Shown: piece by piece, positions 15,825 through 24,685 of the stretch
Position numbering within the stretch: position 1 is the first letter of the stretch
How the letters are laid out: every line of letters begins with the position of its first letter
DNA from: Actinomycetes bacterium
GTDB lineage: Bacteria; Actinomycetota; Acidimicrobiia; Acidimicrobiales; Palsa-688
Assembly: GCA_021799445.1 (NCBI GenBank)
Contig: JAJZAM010000007.1
Span: forward strand, 1 to 41,303
Direction of reading: 5' to 3'
DNA length: 41,303 nucleotides
The notes under the pieces: model-generated
What the model saw: only the letters and a program-made list of their open reading frames with translations
The model's database searches: none
What the model was told of the DNA's origin: nothing
Made by a program: the position numbers and the translations under genes

Positions 15825-16916
15825 TCAGCTGATCCGCGCCCCGTCCCGAGGGTCGAACACTCGGGCCTGGTCTGGCTTAACCAAAAGATGAACGATCTCG
15901 CCGCGCATGGGAGGCCTGCGGCCGTCGGTCCTGGCGACAACCTGGGACATGCCAGAGTTTGGACCGGCGAGCGTCGCGTAGGCGTAGGCGTCGGCGCCGA
16001 GCTCCTCGACGATTTGCACCTCAACCGGGATGCCCGCACCGTCGTCGCTTACGGTGACGTCCTCGGGTCTGAAACCGATAGTTATCTCGTCGATCTGCCT
16101 CGCTGCCGCAGCGGCGAGCGTGTCACGATCCAGAGGCACGGTAGCACCTCCGACTACGGCCCCTTCGGCAGAAAGCTTTGCAGGAACCAGGTTCATCGGC
16201 GGGGAACCTATGAACCCGGCTACGAAGACGTTCTCGGGCTGGTCGTAGAGCTCCCGCGGGGTACCGACCTGCTGGAGGAGCCCGTCTTTGAGCACTGCTA
16301 CCCGGTCACCCATCGTCATCGCTTCGACCTGGTCGTGGGTCACGTAAACGGTCGTGGTGCCGAGACGGCGCTGGAGAGCAGCTATCTGCGTCCGAGTCTG
16401 AACCCGAAGCTTGGCGTCCAGGTTGGACAGCGGCTCGTCCATCAAGAACACCTGAGGCTCCCGCACGATAGCCCGGCCCATCGCCACACGCTGACGCTGA
16501 CCGCCGGATAAGGCTTTCGGTTTACGCTCAAGGTACTGCTCCAAGTCGAGGAGCTTCGCTGCTTCTTGAACCCGCCGGTTGATCTCGTCCTTGGGCACCT
16601 TGGCGATCTTGAGGGCGAAAGCCATGTTGTCCGCGACCGTGAAGTGCGGGTACAAGGCGTAGTTCTGGAAGACCATAGCGATGTCACGCTCGCGGGGTTG
16701 CAGATCGGTAACGTCCCGCTCACCGATGCGGATCGTCCCCTGATCGACCGGCTCGAGGCCGGCAAGCATCCGCAGTGAGGTCGACTTTCCGCAGCCTGAC
16801 GGCCCGACGAGCACTAAGAACTCGCCGTCTTTTATGTCCAAGTCCAGCTGGTCTACTGCCGGCTTGGTCGAACCACTGTAAATCCTGGAGGCTTTGTCAA
16901 AGGTGACGGTTGCCAT
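15825..16916 (-). CDS. Sugar ABC transporter ATP-binding protein (MsmK/UgpC/MalK type)
   Basis: 363 residues starting at ATG 16916 after AGGAGAGGGG. Motifs in order: Walker A GPSGCGKST (38-46), Q-loop FQNYALYPHF (83-92), signature LSGGQ (136-140), Walker B VFLMDE (156-161), switch His194 in THDQVEAM, then a C-terminal MalK-type TOBE/OB domain (IGFRPEDV and following). It hydrolyses ATP for CUT1 sugar importers. Both importers in the window lack their own ATPase, and MsmK-type ATPases are known to serve several importers, so it probably energises both. It has its own promoter region and converges on the gal operon. An N-terminal extension to 17408 is open but has no family similarity. Confidence 0.95.
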   Translation of the reverse strand: MATVTFDKASRIYSGSTKPAVDQLDLDIKDGEFLVLVGPSGCGKSTSLRMLAGLEPVDQGTIRIGERDVTDLQPRERDIAMVFQNYALYPHFTVADNMAFALKIAKVPKDEINRRVQEAAKLLDLEQYLERKPKALSGGQRQRVAMGRAIVREPQVFLMDEPLSNLDAKLRVQTRTQIAALQRRLGTTTVYVTHDQVEAMTMGDRVAVLKDGLLQQVGTPRELYDQPENVFVAGFIGSPPMNLVPAKLSAEGAVVGGATVPLDRDTLAAAAARQIDEITIGFRPEDVTVSDDGAGIPVEVQIVEELGADAYAYATLAGPNSGMSQVVARTDGRRPPMRGEIVHLLVKPDQARVFDPRDGARIS

Positions 16917-17112
16917 GATTCCCCTCTCCTGTGCTACTGGCTCCGACCAGCTGCACATAGCATATACCACACAGCAAACCACCCTCGCGCTCGCACATTT
17001 TGGCACAAACCCCAACACCGCGGGCGTGCTCTGATCTCGGAAAATCCCCCTCCAGCGGGAAATAGCGCCGCTTTGGGCTAAAGGGACCCCGCTGGTGCTC
17101 CGATCTCCGACC

Positions 17113-17478
17113 ATGGCCAGCTTGCGGTCAAGGTTGATCTTAAAGCTGATCGGGATCGTGGTGACACTGATCCTCACCGTCATTGCGATGCGGTCGTTGT
17201 CGTTGTCGCCGTCGTCGCCGCTTGCTCCAACCAAGCTGGTCGGCAACGCTGTGAGCGGTCTGTGCGCTGACCAGCAGGCGATCGCCGAAGCGGACGGCCA
17301 GACGAGCGGGACCTCCGCATCTGCCAGCGTTGGTGCCGGACCCGCCACCGGGTCCTCACTGGGTGCTTCGTCGGCGCTCGCACCGCTAGTCTCCGCAGCG
17401 GGCCTCACGCCGGGGCAACTTTCGTGTCCTACGGCGACGTCACTGCCGGGCGGTCAGGCCGTCACCCCTTCGGGCTGA
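17113..17478 (+). CDS. Small hypothetical membrane-anchored or secreted protein
   Basis: 121 residues from ATG 17113, not recognised as a family. It has a basic start (MASLRSRLILK), one hydrophobic segment at about 9-27 and then a Ser/Ala/Gly/Thr-rich low-complexity domain with two Cys (LCAD and LSCP), suggesting an anchored extracytoplasmic tail. Third codon positions are strongly GC-rich, as in real genes nearby, and the opposite strand shows no conserved domain in this interval. No clear Shine-Dalgarno is seen. It overlaps the 3' end of holB tail-to-tail by 39 bases. A CGGGCT-GAC-AGCCCG stem lies over its stop. It may be a genuine gene or a chance frame. Confidence 0.45.
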   Translation: MASLRSRLILKLIGIVVTLILTVIAMRSLSLSPSSPLAPTKLVGNAVSGLCADQQAIAEADGQTSGTSASASVGAGPATGSSLGASSALAPLVSAAGLTPGQLSCPTATSLPGGQAVTPSG

Positions 17479-18660
17479 CAGCCCGCGGGCATGGGCGTAA
17501 TGGCCCTGTTCGATTCGGGCGGACCGAGCGCTGAGCCTGGCGAGAAGCGCTTGAAGGCCGAGGAGCTCCGTCGGGTTGTATTTCAGTGTTCGAGCGAATT
17601 TTTCGATCTCTTGAAGCGAGGCTAGGACGCTTCGCGTGTTGAGCAGGCGCCGTGGCGTCCGCTGCGTCTGCACGGACTCCACCAAAAGGTCGCGGTAGGC
17701 CGCAGCGAGGACAGCCAAACCCTCTTTCAGCTCGTCGGAACGGTAACGGCGAAGCTCCCGGCGGTGCCTCTCTTCAAGTTCGCCAGCGCCTGGCCCGGCT
17801 CTGGTAGTGGAAGCCTTGGAACCACGGGCGGGCTTGGCGCGTCCGGCTTTCCCGGTAACCCCCGACGCACGCCGGTTAGCTTCAGCCAGCTTTTCGAGCT
17901 CCTCCGCATGCTTCGCTACGAGGACGGACGCACCGGCGTCCAGCGCTTCTGCTATCTCGTCCGCGAGGGCCGCGGCGGTGGCGTTGGTGCCGTCGAGACG
18001 ATCCGGTATCGAGTACCACAGCGCTCGACGTTGTTCGGTTCTTGGGTCGGCGGCCAAAACCCTGGCACGGTCCAGGCGGCCCGACGACAGCTCTGCAATA
18101 AGATCCGCTCTGTCGCGTTCTACGCCGTCGGCGACCAAGGCTTCAGCTATGCGGGCAGCGGGCAGGGCGTCGAAAGTGACCTCGACGCACCGGCTGGCTA
18201 TCGTAACCAGCTCAGGCGGAAGGTAATCGGCGAGCACCACGAACACGGTCGTTGGGGGCGGCTCCTCCAGCGTCTTGAGCAGCGCCGGACCTGTGTCGCG
18301 AACCAGGTGAAAGTCGTTCAGTACTATGACTTTGCGCTTGGCTTCCAGGGGGCTGCTGTGAGCAGACCGGACCGTCTCTCTGGCGACGGGCATCCCTATG
18401 AAAGCCCCCTCCCTTTCTACGCTCACCACGTCGGGGTGGACTCCCGCAAGGGCGCGCCGGCAGCTTTCACAAGGCTCGGCTAAAGCGTGCTCCCCCGCCG
18501 ACGGGCACACCAAGGCGGCTGCGAAGCTGGCGGCCGCAGCCCGCTTGCCGCTCCCCGGCGGGCCGACGAAGAGGTAAGCGTGGACCGGACGGCGCGCTGC
18601 CCGCTTGAGAAGCTGCACGGCACCCGGTTGGCCTATGACGTCTGCGTAAAGCTCGGTCAT
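17440..18660 (-). CDS. holB: DNA polymerase III subunit delta' (clamp loader)
   Basis: 406 residues of the AAA+ clamp-loader family: N-terminal GQPGAVQLLKRA, P-loop-like GPPGSGKR (33-40) with Arg in place of the final Thr, as is usual for delta' which does not need ATP hydrolysis, Cys52/Cys64/Cys67 of a partial zinc module, LLKTLEEPPPTTVFVVLAD (sensor 1 region) and IASRCVEVTF. The middle of the protein (about 270-300) is a Lys/Ala/Gly linker before the C-terminal collar domain. It helps load the beta clamp in replication. It begins 15 bases after tmk, in the order topA-tmk-holB. Start ATG 18660 is directly followed by the conserved domain. Confidence 0.9.
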   Translation of the reverse strand: MTELYADVIGQPGAVQLLKRAARRPVHAYLFVGPPGSGKRAAAASFAAALVCPSAGEHALAEPCESCRRALAGVHPDVVSVEREGAFIGMPVARETVRSAHSSPLEAKRKVIVLNDFHLVRDTGPALLKTLEEPPPTTVFVVLADYLPPELVTIASRCVEVTFDALPAARIAEALVADGVERDRADLIAELSSGRLDRARVLAADPRTEQRRALWYSIPDRLDGTNATAAALADEIAEALDAGASVLVAKHAEELEKLAEANRRASGVTGKAGRAKPARGSKASTTRAGPGAGELEERHRRELRRYRSDELKEGLAVLAAAYRDLLVESVQTQRTPRRLLNTRSVLASLQEIEKFARTLKYNPTELLGLQALLARLSARSARIEQGHYAHARGLSARRGDGLTARQ

Positions 18661-18675
18661 GTCGACACGAGTCTC

Positions 18676-19305
18676 TCAGCTTTCCAGGGTCTGCGAATGC
18701 GAGAAGGCGGCTAGTCTCACCCGACGCTCCACTTCGTCGGGATCGCCGGTGCCGTCTACGATCCTCCACCGGATCGGATCAGAGGTCGCCATTGCCACGA
18801 AGCTGGCCGCTATCCGCTCGAAGAACGCTTCGTCCTCGGATTCGATACGGTCGGCGTTGCGCGACCTTATCCGAGCCTGCGCTTCAGCCGGCGGAACTAC
18901 TAGGAGTATCACCCGGTCGGGCGCTAGGCCCGAAGAAGCCCAATCCGAGATCCACGAGAGCTGCTCGGGGTCCAACCCGCGCCCGTAACCCTGGTAGGCG
19001 AGGGTGCTGGCCGAGAAACGGTCGCACACGACGTGGCGGCCAGACGCGAGAGCGGGAGCTATCACGTCTTGGACATGCTGGGCTCTCGCTGCCATCATAA
19101 GAAGCGCCTCGGCGCGCGCCGAGACGTCCGGCCCGGCTGGGTCGAGCAGCAACGACCTGACTCTCTCCCCAAGAGGCGTACCGCCCGGTTCCCTGGTCAG
19201 GACGGCTCCGATGGCCTGGGCTAGGCGGGCCGCCTGGGTCGACTTGCCACTCCCCTCGCCGCCTTCGAGGACTATGAAGCGGGCGGCTGCGGGGCTGTCA
19301 ACCAC
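18676..19305 (-). CDS. tmk: Thymidylate kinase
   Basis: 209 residues from GTG 19305, which overlaps the topA stop by 8 bases; the frame continues further upstream but only as a Pro/Arg-rich translation of topA's tail. Motifs: P-loop GGEGSGKST (15-23), TREPGGTPLGE, CDRFSASTLAYQGYGRGLD with the DR motif, and a LID segment RIRSRNADRIESED. It phosphorylates dTMP to dTDP in the cytoplasm. The length fits the family (about 205-215). The Arg pattern in the LID could indicate the E. coli-like type, but I did not resolve this. It is co-transcribed with topA and holB. Confidence 0.94.
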   Translation of the reverse strand: MVDSPAAARFIVLEGGEGSGKSTQAARLAQAIGAVLTREPGGTPLGERVRSLLLDPAGPDVSARAEALLMMAARAQHVQDVIAPALASGRHVVCDRFSASTLAYQGYGRGLDPEQLSWISDWASSGLAPDRVILLVVPPAEAQARIRSRNADRIESEDEAFFERIAASFVAMATSDPIRWRIVDGTGDPDEVERRVRLAAFSHSQTLES

Positions 19306-22165
19306 CGGCTTTCTTGGCCCCTGCAGCCTTGTTGGCCGTCGTTGCTTTCTTGGCTCCGGTGGTTTTGTTGGCCGTCGCGGACGCCTTGGACGCTGAGGTC
19401 GCTTTCTTCGCCGGCACGACCTTTTTTGCCGGGACAGCCCTCTTCGCCGGTCCGGCCTTCTTGCGCCCACCTGCCGGCCTGCCCGGACGTGGCGGTGCGC
19501 TGCGACGGTCGGAGAGGAGCTCCGCTGCGCGCTCGGTGGTTATCCCGTCGACGGTGTCACCTTTTCGAAGCGAAGCGTTCGTAGTCCCGTCGGTCACGTA
19601 AGGACCGAAGCGGCCGTCTTTGACCAAGATCGTGACGCCAGAGGCGGGGTCAGGGCCAAGTTCACGCAGAGGAGCTGCGGCAGCCGCCCTTCCCCGGCGT
19701 TCCTTAGGCCGGGAGAAAAGCTCCAAAGCTTCCTCCAACGTGACGGTAAAGAGCTTCTCCTCCGAGTCGAGGGACCGGGAGTCAGAACCCTTTTTCAGGT
19801 AGGGACCGTAACGCCCATTGGTCGCTTCGATCGGTTCGCCACTATCCGGATCGACTCCGACCAGACGCGGAAGGCTGAGCAGCCGGAGCGCCTCGTGCAA
19901 AGTGATGGTCTGGGGGTCCATGCCCCGCAGAAGCGACGCTGTGCGAGGCTTGGAGCCCGCCGCCTTCGACGTAGGTTCTTCGGAAGGTTCGCCCTCTTGG
20001 ACGTAGGGACCGAAACGCCCCGTCTTGACGTACACCGCTAAACCGGTTTGCGGGTTCACTCCTAGCTCGCGCTCAGACGATCCCGCTTCGAGCAGCTCAA
20101 GCGCCTTGGCGACTGTCAGCTCGTCGGGAGCGAGATCTTCGGGCAGGGGAGCTCGCTGCCCGAAGCTCTGCGGCATGGAACCCGGATCCCCGGCAGGCGA
20201 AACAGGTCCCGGACCCGCTTCGCCTGGGGGAACTTCACGCTGGATGTAGGGACCGTAGCGCCCCACCCTTACGACGATCCCGGAGTCCGGTCCCCCCACG
20301 GGAATAGAGTTCACCTCGCGAGCGTCGATCTCGCCAAGGTTCTCCAGCACCAGTTTCTTCAAGCCTGGCTCCGAGTCGCCCAGCTTTGAGTCGCCGGTCG
20401 TGTCGCGTAGGCTCCCGAAGTAGAACCTGGTAAGCCAAGGGATAGCGTCACGCGCTCCGTTGGCGATCTCGTCTAAGTCTTCCTCCATAGACGCCGTGAA
20501 GCCGTAGTCGACGAGCCCGGAGAAATGGCGTTCGAGGAGGCCGACAACCGCAAACGCCGTCCAGGAAGGGACCAGCGCCGAGCCTTTCTTCCAGACGTAA
20601 CCACGGTTCTGGATGGTCTCCAAGATCGAGGCGTAAGTCGACGGGCGGCCGACTCCCATGTCCTCCAACGCCTTCACCAGGGATGCCTCGCTGTAGCGCG
20701 CCGGGGGCGCTGTCTGATGCTCCTCGTCTTGTAGGGAGTCGAGCGCCACACTGTCACCTACGTCGAGTGCCGGAAGGCGAACCTCGCGATCCTCCAGCTC
20801 AGAATCAGGGTCATCTGAACCTTCGACGTAGGCCCGAAGGAAGCCTGGGAAGGTGATAACCCTGCCCGAAGTGGCGAACACGGCGTCCTCGCCGCTGCTC
20901 GAGATGGCACCGAGACGAACCGACACGCTCCGTCCGACTGCGTCAGCCATCTGGGACGCCACGGTGCGCATCCAGATGAGCTCGTATAGCCGCCGGGCGT
21001 CCCCGCTCAGTCCCGTCTGCTCCGGCGTCTTGAAGGCCTCCCCGGCGGGACGGATGGCTTCATGAGCCTCTTGGGCGTTTTTAACCTTCTTGTCGTAGCG
21101 GCGCGGGGAACTAGGGACGTAATCGTCGCCGTAGAGGGCCCGAGCCTGGGAACGGGCCGCCTCCAGCGCCTCCGACGACAAGGTAGTCGAGTCGGTACGC
21201 ATGTAGGTGATGTGGCCCGATTCGTAGAGCTCCTGAGCCACGCGCATAGTGCGAGCGGCCGGGAAGCGGAGCTTACGGCTCGCCTCCTGTTGGAGCGTGG
21301 AAGTCATGAACGGCGCGTGCGGGCTTCGCCGCCACGGTTTCTCCTCCACCGAGCGGACGCCGAAAGAGGCGTCGCGAAGCCTGGCCGCGAGCTCAGCAGC
21401 CCTCGCCGAGTCGAGCAGGATCACATCCGAGCGTGTTAGGCCCCCGGACTCGTCGAAGTCACGGCCGCTGGCTAGGCGCTTACCGTCTAGTTCTACCAGC
21501 GACGCGCCGAAAGACTCGGGCGGCTCTCCGCCCAGGAAGACACCCGTAAGGTCCCAGTAGGAGGCCGACCTGAAGCGCATCCTGGCTCGCTCGCGTTCCA
21601 CCACCAGACGGGTGGCCACTGACTGCACCCGACCTGCGGACAGGGACGGCATGATCTTCTTCCAAAGGACCGGACTGACTTCGTAACCGTAGAGACGGTC
21701 GAGTATCCGCCGGGTTTCCTGGGCGTCGACCAGGCGACGGTCAAGTTCCCTCCAGTCTCGAACAGCCCGCTGTATCGCCGGTTGGGTTATCTCATGGAAG
21801 ACCATCCGCTTGACCGGAACGGTCGGGGCGAGCACTTCTAGGAGGTGCCATGCGATCGACTCACCCTCGCGATCCTCGTCGGTTGCGAGGTACAGTTCGC
21901 TTGCGTCCTTGACCATCTTCTTTAGCTTTCGAACCTGTTCTCGCCGCTCGGGTGACACCACGTACAGCGGCTTGAAGTCGTTGTCCACGTCAACGCCCAA
22001 ACGCGCCCAAGGTTCCGACTTGTACGCGGGCGGTATATCCGCCGCACTTCTCGGCAGGTCCCTGATGTGGCCGATCGAAGACTCCACGTCATAGTCCGGT
22101 CCGAGAAAGCGCGAGATGGTGCGCGCTTTCGCCGGGGACTCCACTATCACAAGGGGTTTAGGCAT
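19298..22165 (-). CDS. topA: DNA topoisomerase I (type IA)
   Basis: 955 residues from ATG 22165 (a TTG 21 bases upstream is an alternative). The Toprim domain starts LVIVESPAKA with catalytic Glu9; IGHIRDLP and LATDEDREGESIAWH hold the metal-binding acidic residues; SGHITYMRTDS contains the nucleophile Tyr321, close to E. coli Tyr319; GVGRPSTYA follows. After residue 590 come about four copies of a C-terminal repeat with a GRFGPYV or GRYGPYL core, and a final Lys/Ala tail of about 55 residues, instead of the zinc fingers of E. coli. This architecture is typical of actinobacterial TopA. It relaxes negative supercoils. The Lys/Ala tail resembles histone-H1-like DNA-binding tails. Confidence 0.96.
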   Translation of the reverse strand: MPKPLVIVESPAKARTISRFLGPDYDVESSIGHIRDLPRSAADIPPAYKSEPWARLGVDVDNDFKPLYVVSPERREQVRKLKKMVKDASELYLATDEDREGESIAWHLLEVLAPTVPVKRMVFHEITQPAIQRAVRDWRELDRRLVDAQETRRILDRLYGYEVSPVLWKKIMPSLSAGRVQSVATRLVVERERARMRFRSASYWDLTGVFLGGEPPESFGASLVELDGKRLASGRDFDESGGLTRSDVILLDSARAAELAARLRDASFGVRSVEEKPWRRSPHAPFMTSTLQQEASRKLRFPAARTMRVAQELYESGHITYMRTDSTTLSSEALEAARSQARALYGDDYVPSSPRRYDKKVKNAQEAHEAIRPAGEAFKTPEQTGLSGDARRLYELIWMRTVASQMADAVGRSVSVRLGAISSSGEDAVFATSGRVITFPGFLRAYVEGSDDPDSELEDREVRLPALDVGDSVALDSLQDEEHQTAPPARYSEASLVKALEDMGVGRPSTYASILETIQNRGYVWKKGSALVPSWTAFAVVGLLERHFSGLVDYGFTASMEEDLDEIANGARDAIPWLTRFYFGSLRDTTGDSKLGDSEPGLKKLVLENLGEIDAREVNSIPVGGPDSGIVVRVGRYGPYIQREVPPGEAGPGPVSPAGDPGSMPQSFGQRAPLPEDLAPDELTVAKALELLEAGSSERELGVNPQTGLAVYVKTGRFGPYVQEGEPSEEPTSKAAGSKPRTASLLRGMDPQTITLHEALRLLSLPRLVGVDPDSGEPIEATNGRYGPYLKKGSDSRSLDSEEKLFTVTLEEALELFSRPKERRGRAAAAAPLRELGPDPASGVTILVKDGRFGPYVTDGTTNASLRKGDTVDGITTERAAELLSDRRSAPPRPGRPAGGRKKAGPAKRAVPAKKVVPAKKATSASKASATANKTTGAKKATTANKAAGAKKAGG

Positions 22166-22275
22166 ACGAGCGCTCGCTGGCTCCAAGAACTTTCAATGAG
22201 ATTGGGGAAACGACGGCGCGGACTCATCTTGCGCCTTCAGCCGTCAGGCTAACGCGGCGGCGGACCTGAATGGGA

Positions 22276-22310
22276 GACGGCCGGGCCGCCCCGCAGGAGA
22301 CCCGGCCGTC
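22276..22310 (-). terminator. Stem-loop downstream of hppA
   Basis: GACGGCCGGG (22276-22285) and CCCGGCCGTC (22301-22310) form a perfect 10-bp stem with a 15-base loop, 33 bases beyond the hppA stop and upstream of topA. No T run is visible. Position and GC content suit a terminator that separates hppA from the topA operon. Confidence 0.6.
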
Positions 22311-22342
22311 AAAGTAGCACGCGACCCTCGGCGGGCGGGTTC

Positions 22343-24685
22343 CTACGCGCGGGTGGCCGCCTGGGTCGTCGAAGAAGCCGCAGGGGGTTCGCTGTCTAGG
22401 GATGCCATCTTGCGCTTGGAGAAAAGCACCCCGGCGAGGATGACCGCTCCCGCTGCTACTGCGATGACCGTGCGCAAAGCCGTGTCCGACTGCAAGCTTA
22501 TGATCGCCGGCAAGACGAGCAGGCTCACCAGGTTCATCACCTTGATCAGCGGGTTGATGGCCGGCCCCGCAGTGTCTTTAAAAGGATCCCCGACCGTGTC
22601 GCCGATCACCGCAGCCTTGTGCGACTCGGAACCTTTGCCACCTTCGTGCCCGTCTTCAATGTACTTTTTCGCGTTGTCCCAGGCGCCGCCTGAGTTGTTC
22701 AAGAAGTTGGCCATCAGCTGTCCGGTCAGGATCGTCCCGGCGAGGAACGCTCCCAGCGCCTCGTAGCCGATGCCGAAGCCGACCACTACCGGTGACAGGA
22801 CGGCCAGCAACGCGGGGGTGGCGAGCTCGCGCTGGGCGGCGGCCGTGCAGATGTCGATCACGCGGCCGTACTCGGGACGTTCTGTGCGGTCCATGATGCC
22901 TGGGTGCTCGCGGAACTGGCGCCGGACCTCCTGGACCACCGTGCCGGCCGAACGTCCGACGGCCCGGATGGCTAGAGAGGAGAAAAGGAAGGCGATGGAC
23001 CCGCCTATGAGCAGCCCGAGGAACGTCTTGGGGTTAGCGACGTTGATGATGGACTGAGAAACGGAGGTGAACAGAGCGTTCGCCGCTTTTCCTGTCAACT
23101 GGGGGACACCTTTGGCGTTCTCAGCGATCGTCTGTATGTAGCTCGCGAACAACGCCACAGCGGCGATGACGGCCGATCCGATAGCGAAACCTTTGGTGAT
23201 CGCCTTGGTGGTGTTCCCGACGGCGTCGAGGCTGACCATGATCCGCTCCGGTTCTCCGTGGAACTCGCCACTCATCTCTGCTATGCCTGCGGCGTTGTCC
23301 GATATCGGGCCGAAAGTGTCCTCTGATACGACGATCCCGGCGTTGGAGAGGAGTCCCAGACCCACGAGTGACACCAGATATAGCTCGTACTGGATGTCGC
23401 CCTTGCCGAGGGCTATCGCTACGACGATCGCCAGCACGATCGCCAGGATCGCTGGTGTCGCCGACTCGAGGCCGGTGCTGATACCCGACAACACGGCGGT
23501 AGCCGGGCCTGTTCGCGTCGACTCGGCGATGTCACGCACAGGGGTGGTCTCGGTTGAGGTGTAGAACTCGGTGATTCGACTGGCGACCTGTCCGAGGACA
23601 ACCCCGGTCGTCACGGCAAAGAACACCCGGTAGCTGTGTACATACCAGGCTGAGACCGCGAGCGTTCCGAGGATGGTGAGAACCGCCGATATGACTAGCC
23701 CGCGGTTGATAGGCGCCATGGCCGACTTGTCCCTGGAAGTCGCCTTGACCGCGAAGATCCCGATAACCGAGGCGAGGATGCCGATAGCGGGCACTATGAG
23801 AGAAAAAGCGAGACCTACCTGCCCTCGACCGGGGAAGGCGGCGTTGGCGAGTATCAGCGTGGCCACCAAGATGACGACGTAGGACTCGAAGAGGTCGGCG
23901 CCCATGCCAGCGCAGTCCCCGACGTTGTCGCCGACGTTGTCAGCTATGGTGGCAGCGTTACGGGGGTCGTCTTCGGGGATGCCGGCTTCTACTTTGCCGA
24001 CCAGGTCAGCTCCGACGTCAGCCGCCTTGGTGAAGATGCCGCCGCCGACCCGCATGAACAGCGCCAGGAGCGAGCACCCGAAGCCGAAACCTACGAGAAC
24101 AGCCGTGGCTGTGTTCTGGGCGAGCATGACGATAACCGTCGCTCCTAGGAGCCCGAGTCCGACCACCATGAGGCCGGTTACGGCTCCAGTCCGGAAAGCG
24201 ACTTTCAACGCTCCCTGCAACGACCCGTCGCGAGCTGCAGCTGCCGTGCGAACGTTTCCTCGAACGGCGGTGCTCATCCCGATGAAACCGGCGAGACCCG
24301 ACAGGGACGCCCCGACCAGGAATGCGAGTGCTCTGAAAAGACCCGACAGCCCGTACGACAGCACGGTGTGCTTGGTAGTGACGCCATTGGTGGTAACCGT
24401 CTCCGTTACCCGGCTTGCGGTGACGAAAACCAAGATCGCCAGTGGGACGACGATGATCCCGATAGCCTTGAACTGCCGGACGAGGTAGGCCTGAGCGCCC
24501 TCTTGGACAGCCTTGGCGATCTCTATCATCGACGGCGTGCCTTGGTCAGATGCGAGCATGCCTCGCATGAGCACCAGGCCTGTGCCGATCGCTATCAGCC
24601 CGCAGGCCGCAGCGAAGACGAGCCACGCCCATTCGGTGCTGTGAAGGTGGAAGGGCTGATAGCCGCCCTCAGCGACGAATCGCAT
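22343..24685 (-). CDS. hppA: Membrane-bound proton-pumping inorganic pyrophosphatase
   Basis: 780 residues with about 16 membrane helices. Conserved blocks include KAADVGADLVGKVEAGIPED and DDPRNAATIADNVGDNVGD for Mg-pyrophosphate binding, then SDNAAGIAEM, and GDTVGDPFKDTAGPAINPLI near the end. It couples pyrophosphate hydrolysis to ion pumping across the cytoplasmic membrane. The segment GNTTKAITKG has Lys and Thr at the two positions that are Ala and Gly in K+-dependent enzymes, so this is predicted to be the K+-independent, H+-pumping type. The start ATG 24685 lies inside the end of the DtxR-type gene (17-base overlap), so translation is probably coupled. A stem-loop follows. Confidence 0.96.
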   Translation of the reverse strand: MRFVAEGGYQPFHLHSTEWAWLVFAAACGLIAIGTGLVLMRGMLASDQGTPSMIEIAKAVQEGAQAYLVRQFKAIGIIVVPLAILVFVTASRVTETVTTNGVTTKHTVLSYGLSGLFRALAFLVGASLSGLAGFIGMSTAVRGNVRTAAAARDGSLQGALKVAFRTGAVTGLMVVGLGLLGATVIVMLAQNTATAVLVGFGFGCSLLALFMRVGGGIFTKAADVGADLVGKVEAGIPEDDPRNAATIADNVGDNVGDCAGMGADLFESYVVILVATLILANAAFPGRGQVGLAFSLIVPAIGILASVIGIFAVKATSRDKSAMAPINRGLVISAVLTILGTLAVSAWYVHSYRVFFAVTTGVVLGQVASRITEFYTSTETTPVRDIAESTRTGPATAVLSGISTGLESATPAILAIVLAIVVAIALGKGDIQYELYLVSLVGLGLLSNAGIVVSEDTFGPISDNAAGIAEMSGEFHGEPERIMVSLDAVGNTTKAITKGFAIGSAVIAAVALFASYIQTIAENAKGVPQLTGKAANALFTSVSQSIINVANPKTFLGLLIGGSIAFLFSSLAIRAVGRSAGTVVQEVRRQFREHPGIMDRTERPEYGRVIDICTAAAQRELATPALLAVLSPVVVGFGIGYEALGAFLAGTILTGQLMANFLNNSGGAWDNAKKYIEDGHEGGKGSESHKAAVIGDTVGDPFKDTAGPAINPLIKVMNLVSLLVLPAIISLQSDTALRTVIAVAAGAVILAGVLFSKRKMASLDSEPPAASSTTQAATRA

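Noticed and set aside
16917-17408. N-terminal extension of the ABC ATPase frame on the minus strand (164 more codons)
   Set aside because: No similarity to ABC proteins, and ATG 16916 has AGGAGAGGGG and starts exactly at the family's usual N-terminus.
19306-19470. Pro/Arg-rich N-terminal extension of thymidylate kinase
   Set aside because: It is the topA Lys/Ala tail read in another frame; the kinase has normal length from GTG 19305.
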